From: Clostridium_Z sp040797585
GTDB taxonomy: Bacteria > Bacillota > Clostridia > Clostridiales > Clostridiaceae
Assembly (NCBI RefSeq): GCF_040797585.1
Contig: NZ_JBFNEO010000059.1
Coordinates: 1-14,150, forward strand
Length of the DNA: 14,150 bases
Reading direction: 5' to 3'
The notes below the pieces were generated by a model, which searched no databases, was not told where the DNA came from, and saw nothing but the letters and a program-made list of their open reading frames with translations. Positions 8,206 to 13,812 of the stretch are shown in pieces. The position numbers and the translations under genes were made by a program. Position 1 is the first letter of the stretch. Each line of letters begins with the position of its first letter.

Positions 8206-8325
8206 TTATTTAGCTAAATATTTTTTTAATGCTTTAATAATTAAAAGCATTGTATATAACCCAATACCAGCAAATAGAATCCAAAACCCAATAAGAATCC
8301 ATGAAATATTATTAATAAATGTCAT
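8206..8325 (-). CDS. 39-residue single-helix membrane peptide
   Basis: ATG at 8325 follows a strong AAGGGGGT ribosome binding site with suitable spacing. The product starts MTFINNISWILIGFWILF, has one long membrane helix (about residues 7-31, W/I/L/G-rich) and a basic C-terminus (KALKKYLAK), so the C-terminal end is probably cytoplasmic. A TATAAT lies about 26 nt upstream. It precedes the acetyltransferase gene by 28 nt. I do not recognise a named family; the strong initiation signal and classic small-membrane-protein layout make a real gene likely despite its size. It was too short for a usual ORF cut-off. Confidence 0.72.
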   Translation of the reverse strand: MTFINNISWILIGFWILFAGIGLYTMLLIIKALKKYLAK

Positions 8326-8350
8326 AAAGTTACCCCCTTAGTGGCATTAC

Positions 8351-8356
8351 ATTATA
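8351..8356 (-). promoter_or_regulatory. Probable -10 box for the small peptide-acetyltransferase unit
   Basis: A perfect TATAAT on the minus strand lies about 26 nt upstream of the 39-codon gene. No good -35 is found at 17 bp (GTATAT); instead that position is covered by the inverted repeat at 8361-8400, which could mean activator or repressor control. Confidence 0.5.
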
Positions 8357-8360
8357 AACC

Positions 8361-8400
8361 AATAATAGCATTTATATACTTATGAGTAAATACTATTATT
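8361..8400. promoter_or_regulatory. Inverted repeat over the -35 region, operator candidate
   Basis: Arms 8361-8374 (AATAATAGCATTTA) and 8387-8400 (TAAATACTATTATT) are reverse complements with one mismatch across a 12-bp spacer. The repeat sits immediately upstream of the minus-strand -10 box and overlaps where a -35 would be. No T run follows on either strand, which argues against a terminator. Protein binding is inference. Confidence 0.4.
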
Positions 8401-8485
8401 TTCATGACTTAATCACATATAAATTTTTCTTTGAAGATTATTTATAGCTTAATCTACTAGCGAATTTTAAAATATGAGTTATTAT

Positions 8486-8528
8486 AAAAATAGACGTAGA
8501 GTTTTTATAGTTCTAAGTCTATTTTTTT
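8486..8528 (+). terminator. Intrinsic terminator ahead of the truncated DUF255 copy
   Basis: Arms 8486-8500 and 8512-8526 pair over 15 positions with one mismatch around an 11-nt loop, followed by TT. No plus-strand gene lies directly upstream, so it either ends a long read-through transcript or serves as a leader terminator for the small ORF that starts 50 nt later. The intact DUF255 gene at 10358 has the same arrangement. Confidence 0.65.
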
Positions 8529-8577
8529 ATATTTAGGATAAAATAAGAATAAATTTTTAATGAAGGAGGTGGTGGCA

Positions 8578-8637
8578 TGAACAGCAATAAATCCAATAGA
8601 TTAATAAATGAAAAATCAGAGAAATTAATCTCTGATT
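8578..8637 (+). pseudogene. Truncated second copy of the 5' end of the DUF255/YyaL-type gene
   Basis: A strong ribosome binding site (AAGGAGGTGG) precedes ATG 8578, encoding M-N-S-N-K-S-N-R-L-I-N-E-K-S and then ending after about 20 codons. The first 14 codons match the start of the intact-type gene at 10358 (PNRLANEKSP), including the nucleotide block CCAATAGATTA-AATGAAAAATC at about 8594-8617. After codon 14 homology stops and the sequence becomes a 9-bp hairpin (8614-8622 with 8629-8637). This looks like the remnant of a tandem or former copy cut off where the kinase-bearing segment begins. A short translated leader is the alternative. Confidence 0.6.
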
Positions 8638-8906
8638 AATCAAACATAACATGTGTATTACATTCCTAAGATGTTTCGAAAGAGGTATAGTATAACGTAA
8701 TTAAGCATCTTGTTGTTTTAGTCTTTATGAATATTGAGAAGTAAAACACTTCTGATTATGCTCATAATAAGTCACAAGTTTCTATCTTATCATAGAAAAA
8801 TGACTTTAAATAGAGAATAGGTACCCTATTAGTGGGTATCCATTTTTGTTACCAACTGTGTGGTACTTTCCTATAAAGACCCTTGGCAAATCGCCTTAAG
8901 ATTGAG
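8638..8906. other. Non-coding segment downstream of the kinase gene with several hairpins
   Basis: No gene seen. Hairpins: 8737-8753 (perfect 6-bp stem AGAAGT/ACTTCT), 8769-8806 (two 6-bp stems, AAGTCA/TGACTT and TTTCTA/TAGAAA), and about 8821-8841 (GGTACCC/GGGTATC). The last is followed by TTTTT on the plus strand; its minus-strand face is the best available 3' end signal for the kinase transcript. The section next to the kinase gene is less A+T-rich than the chromosome around it and probably belongs to the same imported segment. Confidence 0.4.
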
Positions 8907-9980
8907 TTAAATCTCACGTGTCTCATACTCAAAAGGCTCATCACATGAATAAATTTCATGAAAAAAACCCTCATATGGGATTTCGTCCTCCATACATTTA
9001 ATGAGATAGGACAACTGCTCGTCACATTCTGGCTTTTCTCCGTTGTTATGCATAACTTCAAATGCATCAATAATGCTTTCCATGATGCTTACCTTGATAA
9101 ACAACTGTAGGTTTTCAAGCATTTTGTCGTCGATTTCTGTTTCTGACTTGTATCCCTCAAGAACAGTTTCAAAGTACTCTGTCATGAATTGCTGACGTTT
9201 TTCTTCATCTGCCTCAAACTGTACCCAGCCTACCCCATGCTCCCAAACATTTGCAAGGTCATACATATACCAACAAAAACAAGCGTTATCGAAATCAAAC
9301 ACCGTGATATTGCCTGTTTCGTAGTCAATCATGTAATTTCCGTCGCTATAATCAAAATGCACCATGCCAAACGTTCCTGAATTTCTGTCCATTACTTCTA
9401 AAGTTCGTATAAGCTCCAGTAACTTTTCTTTCAGCAAGGGCAAAGAGTCAGGAATTATTTGATTGATAAATTCGGCATTGTACTTGTCAAAAAAGCTGTA
9501 TCGGCGATGCACAGGTTCATATCCTTTTGACAGCGCGTGAAGCTTACCGAGAGTTTTGCCGCAGTTGTAGAAATACTCAGCCAGGGGGACCCCCTCACGA
9601 TATCGATATCCATTTTCTGCAAGGCTTTCTCCCTTGGCTTTTTCAAATACACTTACATAAAAACTGTGACCCTTATAAATAATTTCCTCTACCAAACGCC
9701 CATTGCAGGAATCGACTACATTAGATACACTGCCGCCGTGTTCGTAAAGATACCGAACATACTCTAATTCACTTAGTAAATCCTCTGTATTTCTGTCGGG
9801 CAAGAAAGTAATTCGGATGATTTTATCACCCTTATTCTCGTTTTCACAGAAGTAAACGAGATTTCTCCCACCTTCGTGAGCCTCAACAACATTGATTTTA
9901 TAGTCATTTAATCCATACAATTCTGTTATATTTGGTATTAAGTGGGTATCTGCGATTTTTAGTACTTGGTTACGAATCAT
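8907..9980 (-). CDS. APH-fold phosphotransferase (aminoglycoside phosphotransferase/choline kinase family), probably acquired
   Basis: 357-residue soluble protein of the APH superfamily (PF01636-like), kinases that phosphorylate hydroxyls of antibiotics, homoserine, sugars or choline. The N-lobe carries the nucleotide site (IIRITFLPDRN, 54-64); the C-lobe has the catalytic HxDxxxxN loop as HFDYSDGN (208-215, D210 as base and N215 for metal) and VFDFDNA (227-233, D229 for Mg). Spacing matches active APH enzymes; Ser replaces the usual second His or similar residue. ATG 9980 follows AAGGAGAG. Codon use and G+C are visibly higher than in neighbours, and the gene points opposite to its flanks beside a truncated gene copy, suggesting horizontal gain. 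It has a leader ORF and switchable hairpins upstream, a layout known from inducible resistance genes. Substrate unknown. Confidence 0.85.
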   Translation of the reverse strand: MIRNQVLKIADTHLIPNITELYGLNDYKINVVEAHEGGRNLVYFCENENKGDKIIRITFLPDRNTEDLLSELEYVRYLYEHGGSVSNVVDSCNGRLVEEIIYKGHSFYVSVFEKAKGESLAENGYRYREGVPLAEYFYNCGKTLGKLHALSKGYEPVHRRYSFFDKYNAEFINQIIPDSLPLLKEKLLELIRTLEVMDRNSGTFGMVHFDYSDGNYMIDYETGNITVFDFDNACFCWYMYDLANVWEHGVGWVQFEADEEKRQQFMTEYFETVLEGYKSETEIDDKMLENLQLFIKVSIMESIIDAFEVMHNNGEKPECDEQLSYLIKCMEDEIPYEGFFHEIYSCDEPFEYETREI

Positions 9981-10056
9981 AAATCTCTCCTTTTTTTCGG
10001 AGAGCTAAATTATAGTCACTCTCCGCGTATTTTTTTGGGGAGCAATTATTTTTCAT
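9970..10056 (-). CDS. 28-codon leader ORF overlapping the kinase start
   Basis: ATG 10056 follows AAAGGA (10071-10066) with 9 nt spacing. The peptide begins MKNNCSPKKYAESD, is charged and soluble, and ends ALRKKGEIYDS at TAA 9972-9970, which overlaps the first codons of the kinase gene (ATGATTCGTAA) in another frame. A second in-frame ATG lies at 10074. The overlap would allow termination-coupled re-initiation, and the ORF is translated straight through the alternative hairpins that control the kinase ribosome binding site. I do not recognise the peptide. Leader role inferred from position and structure. Confidence 0.55.
   Translation of the reverse strand: MKNNCSPKKYAESDYNLALRKKGEIYDS
9985..10043 (-). 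promoter_or_regulatory. Alternative-hairpin leader controlling the kinase ribosome binding site
   Basis: On the minus strand, in order: GCTCCCC (10043-10037), CGGAGAG (10025-10019), CTCTCCG (10004-9998) and GGAGAG (9990-9985), the last being the kinase Shine-Dalgarno sequence. Segments 2 and 3 form a perfect 7-bp stem; 3 and 4 form a 6-bp stem with an A-rich loop that hides the Shine-Dalgarno; 1 can pair with 2 through CTCC/GGAG. Pairing 2:3 and 3:4 are mutually exclusive, as in translational attenuators of inducible resistance genes. Seen: the complementarity. Inferred: switching. Confidence 0.6.
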
Positions 10057-10229
10057 TAAATAACATCCTTTCATGTTAAAATATTTATGTCAACACAAGG
10101 GAAAACCCTGTGAAGTTTTATATTTGGCACTTCCTGATATATAAATAATTGGTAGTTCGCACTTTTTAATAATTTTTCATTAAATTCATTATAAGTAATA
10201 TATTTACAATAAACAAGAGGTTATTATCA
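10057..10229. other. Divergent control region between the kinase and DUF255 genes
   Basis: Contains a perfect -35-like TTGACA on the minus strand (10094-10089) without a convincing -10 at 17 bp (AAGGAT), and an inverted repeat directly upstream of it (about 10095-10112: CACAAGGG-AAAA-CCCTGTG, one bulge) that could be an operator. The plus-strand side (10140-10215) is A+T-rich with TATAAG and TAATAT boxes that could serve a rightward promoter, but none has a clear -35. Confidence 0.35.
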
Positions 10230-10277
10230 ATGTATCGAAAAGATGACCATATCGAATTGAAAATTCAATACAAATAA
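10230..10277 (+). CDS. Possible 15-codon leader peptide before a terminator
   Basis: ATG 10230 follows AAGAGG with 9 nt spacing; the peptide is M-Y-R-K-D-D-H-I-E-L-K-I-Q-Y-K and its stop codon abuts the first base of the next terminator stem. This leader-terminator-gene order resembles transcription attenuation of the DUF255 gene 80 nt downstream, but the peptide has no obvious run of one amino acid and may be chance or a relic. Confidence 0.35.
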   Translation: MYRKDDHIELKIQYK

Positions 10278-10313
10278 AAGAAAGCTGCTATTTACATAGT
10301 GGCTTTCTTTTTT
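10277..10313 (+). terminator. Intrinsic terminator 45 nt before the DUF255 gene
   Basis: Arms 10277-10291 and 10296-10310 pair over 15 positions with two G-U pairs around a 4-nt loop (TTAC), followed by a T run to 10313. It ends a rightward transcript of which only the short 10230 ORF is visible, so it is either an attenuator for the next gene or the end of lost or imported DNA. Confidence 0.85.
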
Positions 10314-10357
10314 GGTTATACTAATGTGAAAACAATATTAGAAAGGTGGTGATGTCC

Positions 10358-12411
10358 ATGACAACTAATAATAGAATACCCAATAGATTAGCAAATGAAA
10401 AATCTCCATATCTTCTACAACATGCATATAATCCAGTGGACTGGTTCCCATGGAGTGAAGAAGCATTTGCAAAGGCAAAGGCTGAAGATAAGCCTGTCTT
10501 CCTATCTATTGGGTATAGCTGACTTGGTTGCTTTTGAGAACTTGTCACTGGTGTCATGTTATGGAGAGGGAAAGCTTTGAAGATGAAGATGTAGCAAAGG
10601 TTTTAAATGATGGTTTTATTTCTATAAAGGTAGATAGAGAAGAGAGAGCAGATATAGATAGTATATACATGAGCATCTGCCAAGCTCTTACAGGTAGAGG
10701 GGGATGGCCTTTAACTATAATTATGACTCCAGATAAAAAGCCTTTCTTTGCGGGGACTTATTTTCCAAAGGAAGATAGGATGGGGATGAGAGGAATTATA
10801 ACTGTTTTAACTAGCGTAGATAATGGGTGGAAATATAAAAAAGAAGATTTAATAAAATCTAGTGAAAATATATTAAATGTAGTAAATAACTCTCAAGGTT
10901 ATGAAGAAGAAGAATTTAATGAAGATATATTTGAAACAGCTTATAATGAATTTAACAGTGACTTTGATATAAGGCATGGAGGCTTTGGGGGAGCACCTAA
11001 ATTCCCAACTCCTCATAACATATATTTTCTTTTAAGATATTATCATGTTACAAAGAATAGATCTGCCTTAAATATGGCTTTAACAACCTTGGATTCTATG
11101 TATAAGGGTGGATTATATGATCATATAGGCTATGGATTTACTAGATATTCTACAGATAATAGGTGGCTTGTACCTCATTTCGAGAAAATGTTATATGATA
11201 ATGCTCTTTTAGCCATAGCTTATCTAGAGGCTTATTCGATTACAAAAGATAAACTTTATGGAAGAGTAGCAGAGGAGATCTTTACTTATGTACTAAATAG
11301 AATGACTTCAGAAGATGGTGGATTTTATTCAGCAGAGGATGCAGATTCAGAAGGAGAAGAAGGAAAGTTCTATGTGTGGACTAAGAAAGAAGTCATAGAT
11401 ATACTTGGTGAGGATGAAGGGGAGAGATGCTGTAAGTACTTTGATATAACGGAAAAAGGAAACTTTGAAGGGAAGAGCATTCCTAATTTAATTAAGAATA
11501 TATATAGTGAAGATGAAAATATCTTAAAGGAATGGAAAGAGAAATTATTTAATTACAGAGAAAAAAGGGTTCATCCTTATAAGGATGATAAGATATTAAC
11601 TTCATGGAATGGCCTTATGATAGCTGCAATGGCCTTAGGAGGCAAGATATTAAAGAATAATAAATACACTAAGGCCGCAGAAAAAGCAGTAGATTTTATA
11701 TTTAAAAACCTTATAGATAGGGAAGGGAATCTTCTTGCAAGATATAGAGAAGGAGAGGCTGCTTATGTAGCTTATGTAGATGACTACAGTTTCTTAACCT
11801 GGGGTCTTCTTGAATTATATGAGACTACTTATAAAGAAGAGTATTTAAATAAGGCATTAAACCTAAGTAAAGATTTAGTAAAATACTTTTGGGATGAAGA
11901 AAATGGGGGACTTTTCCTATATGGAAGTCATGGAGAAGAACTTATAATGAGACCAAAAGAAATATATGATGGAGCAACCCCATCAGGAAACTCAGTCTCA
12001 GCTCTTAATTTCTTAAGACTTGGAAGACTTACTGATGAATATAAGTTAGAAGAAAAGGGGTCAAAAATACTTAAGTCTTTTAGTAAGGATATAAATAGTT
12101 ACCCAAGGGCATATTCGTTCTCATTAATATCTTTATTGTTTTATAAGAATCCAACAAGGAATATAGTTGTAATGGCAGAGGATAGGGATGAGAAAACTAA
12201 GGAAATTATAGATCTTATAAATGAAGAGTTTAATCCATTTAATTTATCTATATTTTACTCTAAGAAAAGTAAATTAAGTGAAACTATAGAATCACTTAAA
12301 AGCTATGAAATTATAGATGGTAAACCTACAGTATTTGTATGTGAAAACTTTAGTTGTATGGAACCAATAACGGATATTGAGGATTTAAAGAAGATATTAC
12401 ATAGGAAATAA
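10358..12411 (+). pseudogene. DUF255/YyaL-type thioredoxin-domain protein, disrupted by a 20-nt insertion
   Basis: Without the insertion this would be a 677-residue protein, the usual length for the family: an N-terminal thioredoxin-like domain followed by a six-hairpin glycosidase/epimerase-like domain (YyaL of Bacillus, SPATA20 in animals; function poorly known). ATG 10358 has AAAGGTGG 8 nt upstream. Codons 1-54 read to KPVFLSIGYS, then 10520-10539 inserts 20 nt with TGA at 10520-10522, shifting the frame; the family sequence TCHWCHVMERESFED resumes at 10540 and stays open to TAA 12411. Landmarks: the CxxC (C56-C59 without the insertion), RGGWPLTIIMTPDKKPFFAGTYFP, and HGGFGGAPKFP. Removing the 20 nt restores the consensus exactly. 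Re-initiation at TTG 10528 lacks a good ribosome binding site and would lose the first 54 residues. Probably a recent loss-of-function allele, or a sequence error. Confidence 0.85.
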
Positions 12412-12476
12412 AAAGCAGAAGATTGATTAAAAATATATAAGAATAGAATTATTTATAGATTAATGGCAAATGGCAA

Positions 12477-12505
12477 TTGACAGTTAAATTTTATTGGAAT
12501 AGAAT
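12477..12505 (+). promoter_or_regulatory. Promoter of the mntP riboswitch transcript
   Basis: A perfect TTGACA (12477-12482), a 17-bp spacer and TAGAAT (12500-12505, five of six consensus bases). Transcription would begin near 12512, about 35 nt before the riboswitch. Confidence 0.8.
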
Positions 12506-12545
12506 ATTTATATAAGATAAGAAAAAAATAAAATTTTATGCAATT

Positions 12546-12646
12546 GATTTTAAAAGGGAGTAACCACCCAAATAGGGAGATAAAGTCAACACAATGGTTT
12601 TTAAAACCTGGCTTTATCATGACATTGTCACGGTGAGACTTTTAAC
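12546..12646 (+). ncRNA. yybP-ykoY family manganese riboswitch
   Basis: Sits between a promoter and mntP, the classic location for this class, which binds Mn2+ and usually turns on efflux genes. Seen: P1 arms TTAAAAG (about 12550-12556) and CTTTTAA (12639-12645), the conserved purine loop GGGAGTA next to P1, central hairpins (such as AGGTTTTAAAAACC-type pairing near 12595-12609), and the conserved closing GGTGAGAC before the 3' P1 strand. The 3' P1 strand is also part of the terminator stem, so Mn2+-stabilised P1 would prevent termination and allow mntP expression. Class call rests on remembered consensus plus context; no covariance search was run. Confidence 0.82.
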
Positions 12647-12690
12647 ACAGGATATAGCTATATCCTTGTGTTAAAGGTCTTTATTTTTTT
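12636..12690 (+). terminator. Riboswitch expression-platform terminator
   Basis: Long stem from AGACTTTTAACAC-AGGATATA (12636-12656) to TATATCCTTGTGTTAAAGGTCT (12659-12680), about 20 bp with one bulge and one G-U pair, a 2-nt apical turn, then seven T at 12684-12690. It overlaps the 3' strand of riboswitch P1, making the two structures mutually exclusive. Confidence 0.88.
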
Positions 12691-12701
12691 ATTTTATCTG
12701 A

Positions 12702-12878
12702 TGGCTATCAACTGTAACACCCAATACTCGTGCTCTTTTAGAGAAAAAATATGAGGTTCAGAGTCATTTTACAAAATCTATTCAAGGAGGGGAGTGGATA
12801 TTTGATTTATAGTAAGGTGATTATAAAGCTTTATATAGAGTTCTAATCTCAGAAGAAGTTATAAAGAATGATTTTTAA
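12702..12878 (+). pseudogene. Degraded coding relic between the riboswitch and mntP
   Basis: One reading frame (first base 12702) encodes protein-like sequence: TPNTRALLEKKYEVQSHF, then TKSIQGGEWIFDL, then two adjacent stops (TAG TAA, 12810-12815), then GDYKALYRVLISEEVIKNDF and TAA 12876-12878. Composition with charged and aromatic residues is unlike random A+T-rich spacer, and both parts lie in the same frame. No start codon with ribosome binding site is seen. It is probably the 3' remnant of a gene once behind the riboswitch. Parent family not recognised. Confidence 0.4.
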
Positions 12879-12947
12879 GTAGCTTATTATAATGGGAAAA
12901 TGTTATAGATAGAAAATATAAGATAAGTTTTAGGGGAGAGTGTGGAA

Positions 12948-13526
12948 ATGAGTGTTTTATCATTATTATTAATTGCTATTGGATTATCTATGGATGCCTT
13001 CGCAGTGTCTGTAACTAAGGGGATGACAATTACAGATATAAAGTTTAAAGATAGTATAAAAATAGCTATATATTTTGGAGTCTTTCAAGGGTTAATGCCA
13101 ATCATAGGATGGGTACTTGGAATAGGATTTAAGGATTATATAACTAGCTTAGATCATTGGATAGCTCTTATACTTCTAAGTGTTTTAGGAGGAAAGATGA
13201 TTTATGAAGCAATTAAATCTAGAGAAAAAGAAGATAAGGAAGAGGAGAAGTGTGTACAGGCAATAGATAATAAACAAATAATACTTTTAGCTATAGCTAC
13301 CAGTATTGATGCGTTAGCTGTAGGTATAAGCTTTGCTTTCTTAGATACTTCAATAATAATGGCATCATCTATTATAGCTATAATCACATTTGTTATATGC
13401 TCTATAGGTGTAACAATTGGAAAGAAGTTTGGAGATTTAGTTAGTAATAAGGCAGAAATAATAGGAGGAGTTATACTTATAGTAATAGGAGTAAGGATAT
13501 TTATAGAGCACACTAACATTTTATAA
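12948..13526 (+). CDS. mntP: Manganese efflux pump MntP
   Basis: 192-residue membrane protein of the MntP (YebN, DUF204) family that exports Mn2+ and protects from manganese excess. It has two homologous halves of three helices, each with the signature acidic residue: SMDAFAVS (D16) near the start and SIDALAVGISFAF (D121). A charged cytoplasmic loop (SREKEDKEEEKCVQAIDNKQ, 91-110) joins the halves, and helix 2 carries GVFQGLMPIIGW. ATG 12948 is preferred over GTG 12942 because AGGGGAG (12932-12938) is 9 nt from the former and only 3 from the latter. The upstream yybP-ykoY-type riboswitch gives a direct manganese-responsive control and supports the function. Single-gene transcript ended at 13586-13626. 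Confidence 0.95.
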   Translation: MSVLSLLLIAIGLSMDAFAVSVTKGMTITDIKFKDSIKIAIYFGVFQGLMPIIGWVLGIGFKDYITSLDHWIALILLSVLGGKMIYEAIKSREKEDKEEEKCVQAIDNKQIILLAIATSIDALAVGISFAFLDTSIIMASSIIAIITFVICSIGVTIGKKFGDLVSNKAEIIGGVILIVIGVRIFIEHTNIL

Positions 13527-13585
13527 GAATATATTAAAATATTTATAGTTAAATGAAATAATTTTTAGTTTTATAGAGAATTTTA

Positions 13586-13626
13586 AGGGTTAATTAAGAT
13601 AATAGTTCTTAGTTAACCTTTATTTT
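13586..13626 (+). terminator. Intrinsic terminator of mntP
   Basis: Arms 13586-13598 and 13608-13620 pair over 13 positions (two G-U) around a 9-nt loop and run into T-rich sequence (TATTTTATATTTTTTT). Confidence 0.75.
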
Positions 13627-13812
13627 ATATTTTTTTATAGGATTACATTGAAAATATAGAGAATTATAAAACTTATGTTAAAATAAGTATATATATAAAT
13701 AATTAAGCTTAAAAGTCATATTATATGAAATTTATATAGGAACCATTAATTGTATAAAATGTAAAAATGGTTAGTTATATTATATATAGATTTATGTTGT
13801 GAGGTAAGAGAT

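Noticed and set aside
8849..9070. 73-codon minus-strand ORF at the 3' end of the kinase gene
   Set aside because: Shadow frame inside the kinase coding sequence with a few codons beyond it; no ribosome binding site.
10517..10542. Selenocysteine or ribosomal hopping over the TGA-containing 20 nt
   Set aside because: There is no selenocysteine position in the family here, and the frame change rules out simple stop read-through. A hop would need matching take-off and landing codons, but they are AGC and AGA. A plain insertion is simpler.
10395..10580. 61-codon plus-strand ORF over the DUF255 gene start
   Set aside because: Out of frame with the conserved NRLANEKSPYLLQHAYNPVDW sequence and lacks a ribosome binding site.
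13202..13519. 105-codon minus-strand ORF opposite mntP
   Set aside because: Antisense shadow of a membrane protein gene; hydrophobic composition simply mirrors the sense codons.
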